From Pseudoxanthomonas sp. Root65 (GTDB lineage: Bacteria; Pseudomonadota; Gammaproteobacteria; Xanthomonadales; Xanthomonadaceae), in the NCBI RefSeq assembly GCF_001427635.1, contig NZ_LMHA01000003.1:186001-250000 (forward strand): a stretch of DNA of 64,000 nucleotides, given 5' to 3'. The notes beneath the pieces were generated by a model. That model did not search any database. It worked only from the letters and a program-made list of their open reading frames with translations, and had not been told where the DNA came from. Shown piece after piece: positions 1-8,807 of the stretch. The position numbers and the translations under genes were made by a program. Position 1 is the stretch's first letter, and each line of letters opens with the position of its first letter.

Positions 1-908
1 GCGTGCACGCTGGTGATCACGCCGGAGCGCACCAGGAACGTACCCAGCAGCGACAGCGAGAACGCGGCGATGGCCAACAGCAGGGTCCAGCCGCGGAACG
101 CGCCGCGCTTCTCGGTGACCGCCTGCGAATGGATCAGCGCCGCGCCGACCAGCCACGGCATGAAACTGGCGTTCTCGACCGGATCCCAGAACCACCAGCC
201 GCCCCAGCCCAGTTCGTAGTACGCCCACCAGCTGCCCAGTGCGATGCCCAGCGTCAGGAAGCCCCAGGCGATGTTGGTCCACGGCCGCGTCCAGCGCAGC
301 CAGCGCGCATCCACGTGGCCGTCGAGCAGCGCGGCGATGGCGAACGCGAACGGCACCACGAAACCCACGTAGCCCACGTACAGCAGCGGCGGATGGATGA
401 TCATCCCCGGGTCCTGCAGCAGCGGGTTGAGGTCGCGCCCTTCGCCGGGCGAGGGCAGCAGCCGCACGAACGGATTGGAGGTGAAGATCAGGAAGGCGAG
501 GAAACCGATCGCCACCACGCCCATCACGCCCAGCACGCGCGCCATCACCACGTCCGGCAGGCGGCGCGAGAACAGCGCCACCGCACCGGTCCACAGCGCC
601 AGCACCAGCGCCCACAGCAGCAGCGAACCTTCGTGCGAGCCCCACACCGCGGTGTAGCGGTAGACCATCGGCAGCAGCGAGTTGGAGTTGTCGGCCACGT
701 ACTTGACCGAGAAGTCCTGCGTCACGAACGCCACGGTCAGCGCGATGAAGGCCAGCATCACCAGCCACAGCTGCGCGTAGGCGGCCGGGCGCGCGACCGC
801 CATCCACGCGGCCTTGTTGCGTTGCGCGCCGGCCAGCGGCAGCACCGACTGCAGGATGGCCACCAGCAGCGCCAGGATCAGCGCGATTTGTCCGAGTTCA
901 GGAAGCAT
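1..908 (-). CDS. ccmF: CcmF, cytochrome c heme lyase subunit (partial, N-terminal part)
   Basis: The reading frame enters from the left edge on the minus strand and starts with ATG at 908, so about the first 302 residues are present and the C-terminus is missing. The translation has many hydrophobic segments and the tryptophan-rich WWD signature ([14 protein letters not shown]) followed by a conserved His (AALIHS), which bind heme in CcmF. CcmF works with CcmH to attach heme to apocytochromes c in the periplasm, receiving heme from CcmE. It is the last of six ccm genes read leftwards and is separated from ccmE by a 216-bp repeat-containing gap. Identity is clear from the motif and the neighbours. 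Confidence 0.95.
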   Translation of the reverse strand, partial: MLPELGQIALILALLVAILQSVLPLAGAQRNKAAWMAVARPAAYAQLWLVMLAFIALTVAFVTQDFSVKYVADNSNSLLPMVYRYTAVWGSHEGSLLLWALVLALWTGAVALFSRRLPDVVMARVLGVMGVVAIGFLAFLIFTSNPFVRLLPSPGEGRDLNPLLQDPGMIIHPPLLYVGYVGFVVPFAFAIAALLDGHVDARWLRWTRPWTNIAWGFLTLGIALGSWWAYYELGWGGWWFWDPVENASFMPWLVGAALIHSQAVTEKRGAFRGWTLLLAIAAFSLSLLGTFLVRSGVITSVH

Positions 909-1124
909 GCGTATTCCATCCCCTCTCCCTGCATAGCGGGGAGAGGGTGCCGAAGGCGGGTGAGGGGCGAGCGGAGTCGCTGACGTTCAAACGAGGGTAG
1001 TGCGTCCGCGGGCGCTGGTCGGGATTCGTGCGCATGCGCTGGGAAGCGAAAGCGCCCCTCATCCGGCCTCCGGCCACCTTCTCCCCGCAGGCGGGGAGAA
1101 GGGAAAACCCCGAGCGTGACTGGC
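909..1124. repeat. Intergenic repeat pair between ccmE and ccmF
   Basis: This gap holds two facing copies of the 'CCTCTCCCTGC...GGGGAGAGG' dyad family: one at about 922-985 with the tail 'gggtgaggggcgagcggag', and one in opposite orientation at about 1055-1110 ('cgcccctcatccgg...ggggagaagg'). Related copies occur at 3236, 3380, 6941, 7130, 7790, 7906, 22216 and 22400. No gene is seen here. The element interrupts an otherwise compact ccm operon and could fold in mRNA. Confidence 0.7.
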
Positions 1125-1586
1125 TCAATTCGCCGACCCCGCGGGTGTCGCGGGCACGTCGTGCTTCTGGTGCGCCTTGCCCATCTTGTCGGCGACTTCC
1201 TTCGGCATGTAAGCCTCGTCGTGCTTGGCCAGCACGTCTTCGGCGACGAACACGCCGTCCTGCATGGTGCCGGTGGCGACCACGGCCTGGCCCTCGCGGA
1301 ACAGGTCCGGCAGGATCTTGCCGTAGCGCACGGTCAGCTGCGCATCGCCGTCGGTGACGCGGAAGTGCGAGGTCAGCGAGCCGGCCTCGCGGGCGAACGA
1401 ACCCTTCTCCACCATGCCGCCGAGCCGGAAGCGTGCCTGCTTGGCGTCGCCGCGCAGGACTTCGGCGGGGGTGTAGAGGTAGGCCACGTTGCGTTCCAGC
1501 GCCATCGCGATGAGCGTGGTGGCGATGCCGGCCACCACGACGGCGAGCAGCACGAACAGCAGGCGACGGCGGCGTACGGGGTTCAT
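1125..1586 (-). CDS. ccmE: CcmE, periplasmic heme chaperone
   Basis: 153 residues, the usual CcmE length. It has one N-terminal membrane anchor (about residues 8-29) after an Arg-rich start, then an OB-fold beta-barrel domain. The motif HDEAY places the heme-attaching His at 122 and Tyr at 126, matching the HxxxY signature. It carries heme from the CcmABCD complex to CcmF/CcmH. It lies 3 bp downstream of ccmD and is read in the same direction, so it is presumably co-transcribed. Confidence 0.96.
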   Translation of the reverse strand: MNPVRRRRLLFVLLAVVVAGIATTLIAMALERNVAYLYTPAEVLRGDAKQARFRLGGMVEKGSFAREAGSLTSHFRVTDGDAQLTVRYGKILPDLFREGQAVVATGTMQDGVFVAEDVLAKHDEAYMPKEVADKMGKAHQKHDVPATPAGSAN

Positions 1587-1589
1587 CGG

Positions 1590-1757
1590 TCAGCGTTCCA
1601 GATCGGCGGGGGCGGCGTGGCGGCGGGCGTCGCGCGCCACGCGCAGGCGGGCGGCGCGCAGTTCGCGGCGCACCTGCAGGCGCGGTGCCAGGAAGTCCCA
1701 GCCCAGCACCACGGCGAACACGGCATAGGCGCCGATGACGTATTCCAGATAGGTCAT
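1590..1757 (-). CDS. ccmD: CcmD, small heme-exporter membrane protein
   Basis: A 55-residue frame begins MTYLEYVIGAYAVF and contains one transmembrane helix (about residues 5-24) followed by an Arg-rich cytoplasmic tail, the standard shape of CcmD. Its ATG (1757-1755) overlaps the ccmC stop (1756-1754) as ATGA, which fixes the start. CcmD helps release holo-CcmE from the CcmABC complex. It is called from position and topology, because CcmD sequences are poorly conserved. Confidence 0.9.
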   Translation of the reverse strand: MTYLEYVIGAYAVFAVVLGWDFLAPRLQVRRELRAARLRVARDARRHAAPADLER

Positions 1758-2512
1758 GGCGCGGTCTCCCGGGTGGCGGCGAGTTTGGCCACCCAGTCCT
1801 TGCCGGCTTCGCGGCGCAGGTTGTCGGCGCGGGCGCGCGCCAGCAGCGAGCCGAGGAACCAGAACTTGGTGGCGATGACCATCAGCACCAGCGGCAGCAG
1901 CATGCTGTCGTCCATGCTGGATTCACCGAACACGCGGATGGTCTGGCCCTGGTGCAGCGAGTTCCACCACACCACCGAGTAGCGGATCACCGGCAGCAGC
2001 GCCACGCCGACGATGGCCAGCAGGCCGGCCGCGCGCGCGGCGCTGCGGCGGTCGTCGATGGCGCCGTACAGGCCCATCACGCCCAGGTAGAGGAACAGCA
2101 GGATCAGTTCGGTGGTCAGGCGCGGGTCCCAGTCCCACCAAGTGCCCCACATCGGCTTGCCCCAGATGCTGCCGGTGGCCAGGGTGATGACGGTGAACGC
2201 GGCGCCGGTGGGCGCGCAGGCCATCGCCAGGATCTCGCACAGCTTGATGCGCCAGATCAGTGCGATGGCGGCGTAGAACGCCATCAGGCCGAACACGAAC
2301 ATGCTCATCCACGCGCTGGGCACGTGGATATAGAGGATGCGGAAGCTGTCGCCCTGCTGGTAGTCGGCCGGCACCACGAACAGCGCCTGCCACAGGCCGA
2401 CGCCGAGCAGCACGAGGGCGGCCAGGTAGCACCACGGCGTCCAGCGCGCCGCGAAGCGGTCGAAGTAGGGCGGTGAACCGAGTTGGTGGAACCAGCGGAC
2501 GAGGGGATTCAT
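1754..2512 (-). CDS. ccmC: CcmC, heme transporter subunit
   Basis: 252 residues with six predicted transmembrane helices. It carries the WWD signature (MWGTWWDWDPRLTTEL, about residues 122-137) and flanking conserved His residues (YIHVPSAW and NSLHQG) that ligate heme. CcmC loads heme covalently onto CcmE with CcmD. It lies 13 bp downstream of ccmB and overlaps ccmD, as expected for one transcript. Confidence 0.96.
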   Translation of the reverse strand: MNPLVRWFHQLGSPPYFDRFAARWTPWCYLAALVLLGVGLWQALFVVPADYQQGDSFRILYIHVPSAWMSMFVFGLMAFYAAIALIWRIKLCEILAMACAPTGAAFTVITLATGSIWGKPMWGTWWDWDPRLTTELILLFLYLGVMGLYGAIDDRRSAARAAGLLAIVGVALLPVIRYSVVWWNSLHQGQTIRVFGESSMDDSMLLPLVLMVIATKFWFLGSLLARARADNLRREAGKDWVAKLAATRETAP

Positions 2513-2525
2513 GCGGCGGCGGTCT

Positions 2526-3212
2526 TCAGGTCAGGGCGATGCGGATCGCCGCGGCGGCCGCCAGCGGCGCCAGCAGCAGCGAGAGCAGCAGGCCGGCGCC
2601 CAGCCAGAGGAGGGCGCCGGAGGCATCCAGCCCTTGTGCGCTGGCGGCGACGGCACCGGCGCCGAACACCAGCACGGGCACGTACAGCGGCAGCGCCAGC
2701 AGGGCCACAAGGATACCAGAGCGCCTCATGCCCACCGTCAGCGCGGCGACCACCGCGCCCAGCAGGCTCAGCAGCGGCGTGCCCAGTGCGAGCGTGGCCA
2801 GCAGCATCGGCAGTTCGCTGCGCGGCAGGTGCAGCATCTCGCCGAGCAGTGGCGCCGCGATCACCAGCGGCAGCGCGGTGGTCGCCCAGTGGGTCAGCAC
2901 CCGCACCAGCACCAGCCATGCCAGCGGCACCGGCGCCAGGATCCACTGTTCCAGCGAGCCGTCTTCGGCATCGCCACGGAACAGCGTGTCCAGCGACAGC
3001 AGGCCGGCCAGCAGCACGGCCACCCACAGCACCGCTGGCGCGACCTTCGACAGCGCTTGCGGCGACGTGCCCAGACCGAGCGCGAACAGCACCACCACCA
3101 GCAGCGCGAACAGCGCCGGCTGCAGCGCGTCGCCGCGACGGCGCCAGAGTAGCTGCACGTCGCGGGTGATCAGCGCGCGGGCGGTCTGGAGGAGGGAGGG
3201 TGCGGTGGTCAT
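2526..3212 (-). CDS. ccmB: CcmB, heme exporter ABC permease
   Basis: 228 residues from ATG 3212 (MTTAPSLLQ). The frame stays open upstream to 3389, but that part translates the intergenic repeat and is rejected. The protein has six hydrophobic segments and the CcmB-like motif FRGDAEDGSLEQWILAP. It is the membrane subunit of the CcmAB ABC transporter that powers release of holo-CcmE. A repeat-rich 244-bp gap separates it from ccmA. Confidence 0.94.
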   Translation of the reverse strand: MTTAPSLLQTARALITRDVQLLWRRRGDALQPALFALLVVVLFALGLGTSPQALSKVAPAVLWVAVLLAGLLSLDTLFRGDAEDGSLEQWILAPVPLAWLVLVRVLTHWATTALPLVIAAPLLGEMLHLPRSELPMLLATLALGTPLLSLLGAVVAALTVGMRRSGILVALLALPLYVPVLVFGAGAVAASAQGLDASGALLWLGAGLLLSLLLAPLAAAAAIRIALT

Positions 3213-3456
3213 GCGTGGGGGGCCATGGAGCAGCCCCTTCCCCCGCGCGAGGGGGAAGGTTGGGATGGGGGCGGAGCGGAGTCGTTTGCAGTGATGGCTG
3301 CAAGGGAATTCCACAGGCGACGTCCCTGCATACGCGAGACTCGATGCAGCGCCGTACCGGCGAATCCATGAGCGCCGGTTTGCCCCCACCCCAGCCCTCC
3401 CCCGTGAACGGGGGCGGGTGCGGTGTGCGGCGAATCCGGGAACACAGGCGCCGCCT
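3213..3456. repeat. Intergenic repeat region between ccmA and ccmB
   Basis: No gene is seen. Two facing copies of a repeat are present: 'cccttcccccgcgcgagggggaagg' near 3234-3258 and 'ccaccccagccctcccccgtgaacggggg' near 3385-3416. Between them is unique sequence. Each half can fold into a G+C-rich hairpin. The spacing inside an operon suggests insertion of a REP-like element after the operon formed. Confidence 0.6.
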
Positions 3457-4107
3457 TCATGCCGCGTCTCCCCGTTCCAGCACCAGCATCCGCGTCTGTA
3501 CCGGCGGCGCGGCGTAGGCGCCGTGGGTGGTCACCAGGGCGGCGCCGCCATCGCGCAGGTGCGCGGAGATCATGCGGTTCACCAGGTTGATGCCGTCCAG
3601 GTCGAGGTTGGCGTAGGGCTCGTCGAGCAGCCACAGCGGCGAGGGCGACAGCCACAGGCGGGCCAGCGACAGGCGCTTCTTCTGGCCGGCGGAGAGCTGG
3701 CGGGCCAGGGCGTCCTCGTAACCGGCCAGGCCCACCATCGCCAGCGCATTGCCGGGCATCTGGCGCGCGCGGCGACCGTGCAGGCCGCAGAGGAAGTTGA
3801 GGTTTTCCAGCGTGTTGAGGTCGGCCTTCAGCGCGGGCAAGTGGCCGAGGTAGGCCATCGCATGCGCCCGGCGCGACGGGCCGGCGGGTTGTCCGTCGAT
3901 GTCGATCTGGCCGGCATCGGCACGCAGCAGGCCGGCCAGCACCCGCAGCAGGGTGGTCTTGCCGACCCCGTTGCCGCCCTGCACCAACAGTGCCTCGCCC
4001 GCGTCCACGTGGAAATCCAGCGGCCCGAACACCGGCTCGTCATTGCGCGAGAACGCCAGGGCGCGGGCAGCCAGCAACGGCGGGTGGCGGGGAGCGGCAT
4101 CGGTCAT
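3457..4107 (-). CDS. ccmA: CcmA, heme exporter ABC ATPase
   Basis: 216 residues with a full ABC ATPase core: Walker [10 protein letters not shown] (about residues 44-52), signature [15 protein letters not shown], Walker B PLWLLDEP, and a switch His in TTHG. It is the cytoplasmic ATPase partner of CcmB in release of heme-loaded CcmE. It is the first gene of the ccm cluster (read right to left), starting at ATG 4107. Confidence 0.95.
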   Translation of the reverse strand: MTDAAPRHPPLLAARALAFSRNDEPVFGPLDFHVDAGEALLVQGGNGVGKTTLLRVLAGLLRADAGQIDIDGQPAGPSRRAHAMAYLGHLPALKADLNTLENLNFLCGLHGRRARQMPGNALAMVGLAGYEDALARQLSAGQKKRLSLARLWLSPSPLWLLDEPYANLDLDGINLVNRMISAHLRDGGAALVTTHGAYAAPPVQTRMLVLERGDAA

Positions 4108-4211
4108 CGGATCGGGCGTTCCCGGGCGGGAGGCGGGGGTGTCCTGGAGGCTCAGCCGCCCATTCTAAACGGACGCGCCGGTCCGGCCGCCTGCGACAGA
4201 CGGTCGCGGTG

Positions 4212-4718
4212 TCAGCCCACCCAGTCGGTGTACGGATCGCCATCGGCCTGCGGTGGGCGCGGCCACATCATCCGCAGCCGCACCGGCGCGTCGGCGTGCC
4301 AGAACAGGGTGCCGCCCTGGCCGAACTCGCGCGCCAGGGCGTCGGCCTGTTCCCGCGTGGCGTCCAGCACCAGGCAGCCGTGTTCGACCATGCCGCCCTG
4401 GTTGTTGCAGCCGAGCGCGGGGTGGAAGGCCAGGCCCAGCGTGTGCAGACGGGCATGCAGGCGCTCCTGCGCCGCGTCGTTGACGTGCCGTGGGGCATCG
4501 CCGGGCGGGGGATTCCACGCGGTGATGAACAGATAGCGGGAGGCCATGACCTGCCGCTCGACGTCCGGGGCGGTCATGCCGGTACGGAACAGCCATTCCT
4601 GCCGGCCGACGGTGACGAAGTAGTGCGCGGCGGCCCAAGCGGTTGCCAGCCGCGCGCGTTCCGCCTCGGGAACCTCTCCGAGGCCGGTGCCGTCGGCGGG
4701 AGCGCGGTGGTCGGCCAT
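4212..4718 (-). CDS. DUF3293 domain protein
   Basis: 168 residues from ATG 4718. The frame stays open far upstream, but that part is antisense to the aminotransferase gene. The core LFITAWNPPP, the Asn-containing NDAAQERL and the C-terminal GTLFWH...PVRL pattern match the short cytoplasmic DUF3293 family as remembered. Function is unknown. It diverges from the aminotransferase gene at 4788, leaving about 70 bp for two promoters. Confidence 0.8.
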   Translation of the reverse strand: MADHRAPADGTGLGEVPEAERARLATAWAAAHYFVTVGRQEWLFRTGMTAPDVERQVMASRYLFITAWNPPPGDAPRHVNDAAQERLHARLHTLGLAFHPALGCNNQGGMVEHGCLVLDATREQADALAREFGQGGTLFWHADAPVRLRMMWPRPPQADGDPYTDWVG

Positions 4719-4787
4719 GGCCGCATCATCGCGCGTAACGCCCGGCGCGTACACTCTGCGCTCCCCACGACGAGTCCCCGAACCAGG

Positions 4788-5939
4788 ATGTCCCAGCCGC
4801 AGACCAAGCTGCCCAAGGTGGGCACCACCATCTTCACCGTGATGTCGCAGCTCGCCGCCGAGCACGGCGCGGTCAACCTGGGACAGGGTTTCCCGGACTT
4901 CGCCGTGCCGCAGCGGCTGGTGGACGAACTGGACCGCGCGATGCGCGACGGCCACAACCAGTACGCGCCGATGACCGGCGTGGCCCCGCTGCGCCAAGCC
5001 ATCGCCGAGAAGGTGTTGCGCTGCTATGGGCGCGAGGTGAACCCGGACACCGAGATCACCGTCACCAGCGGCGCCACCGAGGCGCTGTTCAATGCGATCC
5101 ACGCGGTGGTGCGGTCGGGCGAAGAGGTCATCGTGCTGGACCCGGCCTACGACAGCTACGAGCCGGCGATCGACCTGGCCGGCGCGCGCGCCGTGCACGT
5201 GCCGCTGGACCCGCAGACCTTCGCCGTGGACTGGGATCGCGTGCGCGCGGCCGTCACGCCTAAGACCCGGCTCCTGATCATCAACAGCCCGCACAATCCG
5301 TCCGGCGCGATGTTCGACGAAGCCGACATCCGCGCGCTGTCGGCGTTGCTGGAAGGCACCGGCATCTACCTGATCTCGGACGAGGTGTACGAGCACATCG
5401 TGTTCGATGGCCGTCGCCACGAGTCGATCCTGCGCTATCCGGAACTGGCGGCACGTGCGTTCGTCGTGTCCAGCTTCGGCAAGACCTACCACTGCACCGG
5501 CTGGAAGATCGGCTACGCCATCGCACCGCCGGCGCTGAGTGCCGAGTTCCGCAAGGTGCACCAGTACAACGTGTTCTGCACCTTCGCGCCGGCGCAGCAC
5601 GCCTTCGCCGCGATGATCCGCGACGAGCCCGAGCACTACGAGCAGTTGGGCGCGTTCTATCAGGACAAGCGCGACCGCTTCCGCGAGCAGTTGCTGGGTA
5701 CCAAGTTCAAGCCGCTGCCGGTGCCGGGCGGCTACTTCCAGCTGGTCGATTATTCGGCGGTCAGCGACCTGTCGGATGCGGAATTCGTGAAGTGGCTGAC
5801 CATCGAGCACGGTGTCACCGCGATCCCGCTGTCGCCGTTCTACGAAACGCCGCCGGCCGGCCAGCGGTTGGCGCGTCTGTGCTTCGCCAAGAACGAAGCG
5901 ACGCTGGATGCGGCGATCGCGCGGTTGAAAGCGCTGTAA
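4788..5939 (+). CDS. PLP-dependent aminotransferase (methionine/glutamine transaminase, YbdL/KAT type)
   Basis: 383 residues from ATG 4788, a fold-type I (class I/II) aminotransferase. Visible motifs are VNLGQGFPDF near the N-terminus, NSPHNPSG in the substrate loop, the PLP-binding lysine in SSFGKTYHCTGWKIGY, and a C-terminal Arg in ARLCFAKNE. The GQGFPDF and KTYHCTGWK versions are those of methionine aminotransferase YbdL and kynurenine/glutamine transaminase K. The next gene is an omega-amidase, so the pair probably transaminates glutamine or methionine against keto acids and then removes alpha-ketoglutaramate. Exact substrate preference cannot be read from sequence. Confidence 0.88.
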   Translation: MSQPQTKLPKVGTTIFTVMSQLAAEHGAVNLGQGFPDFAVPQRLVDELDRAMRDGHNQYAPMTGVAPLRQAIAEKVLRCYGREVNPDTEITVTSGATEALFNAIHAVVRSGEEVIVLDPAYDSYEPAIDLAGARAVHVPLDPQTFAVDWDRVRAAVTPKTRLLIINSPHNPSGAMFDEADIRALSALLEGTGIYLISDEVYEHIVFDGRRHESILRYPELAARAFVVSSFGKTYHCTGWKIGYAIAPPALSAEFRKVHQYNVFCTFAPAQHAFAAMIRDEPEHYEQLGAFYQDKRDRFREQLLGTKFKPLPVPGGYFQLVDYSAVSDLSDAEFVKWLTIEHGVTAIPLSPFYETPPAGQRLARLCFAKNEATLDAAIARLKAL

Positions 5940-5945
5940 TGATTC

Positions 5946-6038
5946 GTCATTCCGGCGAACGCCGGAATCCATCTGGCTTTTGCTCCAGGTTCCGAGAAAC
6001 GGCAAAGCCAATGGATCCCAGCGTTCGCTGGGATGACG
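5946..6038. repeat. Paired palindromic intergenic element
   Basis: Two short palindromes face each other: 'attccggcgaacgccggaat' at about 5949-5968 and 'atcccagcgttcgctgggat' at about 6014-6034, each followed or preceded by GTCAT/ATGAC. A half copy (cgtcattccgatgg) lies at 6057-6070. This looks like a REP/BIME-type unit between the aminotransferase and amidase genes. It may form paired stem-loops in their shared mRNA. Confidence 0.6.
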
Positions 6039-6090
6039 TGGGAACCATTGCGATCGTCGTCATTCCGATGGCGATCTGGAGACAGAACCC

Positions 6091-6888
6091 ATGCAAGACC
6101 TCCGCATTTCCCTCGTGCAAGGCGAAACACGCTGGCACGACCCGGCAGGCAACCGCGACTATTACGGTGGCTTGATCGCGCCGCTGGCGGGGCAGACCGA
6201 TCTGGTGATCCTGCCGGAGACGTTCACCAGTGGTTTCAGCAACGACGCCATCGACCAGGCCGAGGGCATGGACGGACCCACGATCACCTGGATCCGAGAA
6301 CAGGCGGCGACGCTCGATGCCGCGGTGACGGGCAGCGTGCAGTTGCGGACCGAGGCTGGCGTGTTCAACCGTTTGTTGTTCGCCACGCCCGACGGCGGCC
6401 TGCAGCACTACGACAAGCGTCATCTGTTCCGCTACGCGAACGAGCACAAGCGCTACGCGGCCGGGCGCGACCGGCTGACGGTGGAGTGGAAAGGCTGGCG
6501 GATCAATCCGCTGGTCTGCTACGACCTGCGCTTCCCCGTGTTCGCACGCAACCGCCATGACGTCGAACGTCCGGGGCAGCTGGATTTCGATCTGCAACTG
6601 TTCGTGGCCAACTGGCCGGCGGCGCGCGCGTATCCGTGGAAGACGCTGCTGCGGGCGCGGGCGATCGAAAACCTGTGCTACGTGGCAGCGGTGAATCGTG
6701 CGGGGACGGATGGCAACGGTCTCGAGTACGCGGGCGACAGTGCGGTCATCGACATGCTGGGGCAGCCGGTGGTGGAGTTGCCGGCAGGCGAGGGTGTGGT
6801 GACGACGACGATCTCGGCGCAGGCGCTGGCGGCGCATCGGGAGCGGTTCCCGGCGATGCTGGATGCGGATCGGTTCGAGTTGCGCTGA
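6091..6888 (+). CDS. Omega-amidase (nitrilase superfamily, YafV/Nit2 type)
   Basis: 265 residues with the complete nitrilase Glu-Lys-Cys triad: E43 in LPETFTSGF, K109 in YDKRHLF, and C143 in LVCYDLRFPV. The NPLVCYDLRFPVF and RAIENLCYVAAVNR segments fit the omega-amidase/YafV branch, which hydrolyses alpha-ketoglutaramate and alpha-ketosuccinamate. It lies 151 bp downstream of a glutamine/methionine-type transaminase, its usual functional partner. Cytoplasmic; no signal peptide is seen. Start ATG at 6091. Confidence 0.9.
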   Translation: MQDLRISLVQGETRWHDPAGNRDYYGGLIAPLAGQTDLVILPETFTSGFSNDAIDQAEGMDGPTITWIREQAATLDAAVTGSVQLRTEAGVFNRLLFATPDGGLQHYDKRHLFRYANEHKRYAAGRDRLTVEWKGWRINPLVCYDLRFPVFARNRHDVERPGQLDFDLQLFVANWPAARAYPWKTLLRARAIENLCYVAAVNRAGTDGNGLEYAGDSAVIDMLGQPVVELPAGEGVVTTTISAQALAAHRERFPAMLDADRFELR

Positions 6889-7970
6889 GTATTTGAGCCC
6901 CTTTTCCTGCGGGAGGCGTGGGTGAGTCGTCCGCTTCATGCCCCTCTCCCTGCGGCGACCGAAGGAAGTCCCCGTGGGAGAGAGGGGTTGGGGTGAGGGC
7001 CAACGAAGTCAGCGCGTTCAGGCTTCCCGTGTTGCGACCACATCCACGATGGCTTTTGGTTTTGATGGCCTTGCGGCAGGGGTTTTCTTCTCGGGCACAT
7101 GGCGCCGCTCGCCGCGGGGGCAGACGCTCAAAGCCCCTCTCCCTGCGGGAGAGGGGTTGGGGTGAGGGCTAACGAAGTTAGCGCGCTCAGGCTTCCGTGC
7201 TGCGACCACATCCACGATGGCTTTTGGTTTTGATGGCCTTGCAGCAGGGGTTCTCTTCTCGGACACATGGCGCCGCTCGCCGCGGGGGCATTCCTTTCTT
7301 TGCTTGTGCAAAGAAAGGAATCAAAGAAACACGCCCCAGGCGGCACGCCCTGCGCGCTGCGCGCTCCGGGTCCGCGAGCGGGCCGGGAATTTTCGTAAGG
7401 CACATCCGTGTGCCATACGAAAACGCCGTCATCCATGACGGCGCCCTTCGGGTTTTACCCGACCCACTCGCCGTGCCTCATGGGGGCCCCGAAAAGCAGG
7501 AGCGACGGCACAGCAGGTCGTGTGCGCGGATGCGTCGGCTTTGGCTCTCGGGCCCCCTGAGGTCCCGCCGTGACAGCGCACCCGCTGCGCAGCAGCGGGC
7601 GGACCGCCGGGGTGTGCTTTCTTTGCCTACTTTCTTTGCACAAGCAAAGAAAGGAATGCCCCCGCGGCGAGCGGCGCCATGTGTCGGCGACAGAATGCCT
7701 CGCCCGCAAGGCCATCAAAGGCAAAAGCCCACGGCGGATGTGGCAACCGCCAGAGCGGGCAGAACACATGGGCTCCGTCGGCCCTCACCCCAACCCCTCT
7801 CCCGCAGGGAGAGGGGCTCAACGGAGTCGTCTGCGTTCTGAGCAGAGGGCCATCGCGGATACGGTGGCCGCACAGTAAGCCTGAGGTAAGGGCTTCGTTG
7901 GCCCTCACCCCAACCCCTCTCTCCCACGGGGACTTCCTTCGGTCGCCGCAGGGAGAGGGGCTCAACGGCG
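6889..7970. repeat. 1.1 kb non-coding mosaic of dispersed repeats
   Basis: No convincing gene is seen. All open frames here are short translations of repeats (for example PRRAAPC-type peptides). A 140-bp unit occurs twice as a direct repeat (6982-7122 and 7151-7290, about 90% identical). Part of it returns inverted at about 7627-7760. The inverted arms (about 7260-7320 and 7627-7687) contain the 'ctttctttgc...gcaaagaaagg' motif and flank about 300 bp of unique sequence with further small hairpins. 'CCTCTCCCTGCGGGAGAGGGG' dyads lie near 6941-6990, 7135-7160, 7793-7816 and 7912-7961. Confidence 0.75.
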
Positions 7971-8420
7971 TCAGCCTGCCTTCTGCGGCAGGATCTGGCA
8001 CACCGCTTGGCACATCACCAGCACGCGGCCTGCGTCGTCACGCACCTCGCCGGCGAGGAACAGCTGCGTGCGCGTGCGCTCCACCAACCGTGCGTGGCAC
8101 ACGATGTGCGGCATCTCCTGCGTCACCGGGCGCAGGTATTGCGTATTGAGCGACGTCGTCACGCTGGGGGGCGCGATCAGGTACGAGAAAGGGCCCAGCG
8201 TATTGTCCAGTGCCGCCACGATGAAACCGCCCTGCATGTGCCCGATCGGGTTCTGGTAGCGCGGCAGCACCGGGAAGCGCATCGCCAGCGACTGGCCTTC
8301 CACGTAGTCGACCGGTTCGCCCTGCATGTCGAGCAGGCAGGGCGGCGGGATCTGCAGCGGGGCGCCGGCCGGCAGGCGGGCGCGCAGCAGGGCGTTGATG
8401 TCGTTGGTGGTGTCACTCAT
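7971..8420 (-). CDS. PaaI-like hotdog-fold thioesterase
   Basis: 149 residues from ATG 8420. The hotdog signature is HMQGGFIVAALDNTLGPFS (about residues 61-79), with the conserved Gly-Gly and Asp of PaaI-type acyl-CoA thioesterases, followed by LNTQYLRPV. It probably hydrolyses an acyl-CoA in the cytoplasm; the substrate is unknown. Its ATG overlaps the stop of the upstream gene (ATGA at 8420-8417), so the two are translationally coupled. Confidence 0.85.
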   Translation of the reverse strand: MSDTTNDINALLRARLPAGAPLQIPPPCLLDMQGEPVDYVEGQSLAMRFPVLPRYQNPIGHMQGGFIVAALDNTLGPFSYLIAPPSVTTSLNTQYLRPVTQEMPHIVCHARLVERTRTQLFLAGEVRDDAGRVLVMCQAVCQILPQKAG

Positions 8421-8794
8421 GGCGTGAAGCTCAGCTCGAACGAGGTGAAGAAGGGCGCGCGCGGTGGGGCGGACAGCGTGCTGCCGCGGATCTGCTTCTG
8501 CACGCAGATCGCCAGGGGCGTGCCGCCTTCCCGCCAGGTGCGGACCACCTGGCCGCTCGCATCCAGTTCGGCCACCACCACGAACGGTGAGGTGTCGGCA
8601 GTCGGCGTGGCGCAGCCGGCGATCGCGGCATCCAGCGCGAGCCGCTGCGCGTCGCGCAGTGCGCCGGCCTCGCTGGCGGGCAGCGAGGCTTCGTCGCGGT
8701 CCGCCTGCTGTTTGGCCGCGGCGTAGTCGGTGGGTGACTGCGCCTGCGCCGCCGAGGCAACGCACAGGGCGCAGGCGAGCAGGAGCGTGCGCAT
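8417..8794 (-). CDS. Small secreted protein of unknown function
   Basis: 125 residues from ATG 8794; a GTG one codon earlier is an alternative. A clear signal peptide (MRTLLLACALCVASAAQA, cleavage after AQA) precedes a mature part of about 107 residues with two Cys, which could form a disulfide. I do not recognise the family. It overlaps the thioesterase gene by four bases and lies 13 bp downstream of the sugar dehydrogenase gene, so the three may be one transcript. Confidence 0.7.
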   Translation of the reverse strand: MRTLLLACALCVASAAQAQSPTDYAAAKQQADRDEASLPASEAGALRDAQRLALDAAIAGCATPTADTSPFVVVAELDASGQVVRTWREGGTPLAICVQKQIRGSTLSAPPRAPFFTSFELSFTP

Positions 8795-8807
8795 CACCGG
8801 GCCGTCC

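Noticed and set aside
3..983. 326-residue plus-strand open frame at the left edge
   Set aside because: Antisense to ccmF; composition is a run of His, Arg and Gln, and the minus strand has the WWD motif.
6918..7841. Several 70-215 residue frames in the repeat mosaic, such as 7197-7841
   Set aside because: They translate repeats in both directions (PRRAAPC and SPHPNPSPAGRG type peptides), overlap on both strands and lack domains or ribosome-binding sites.
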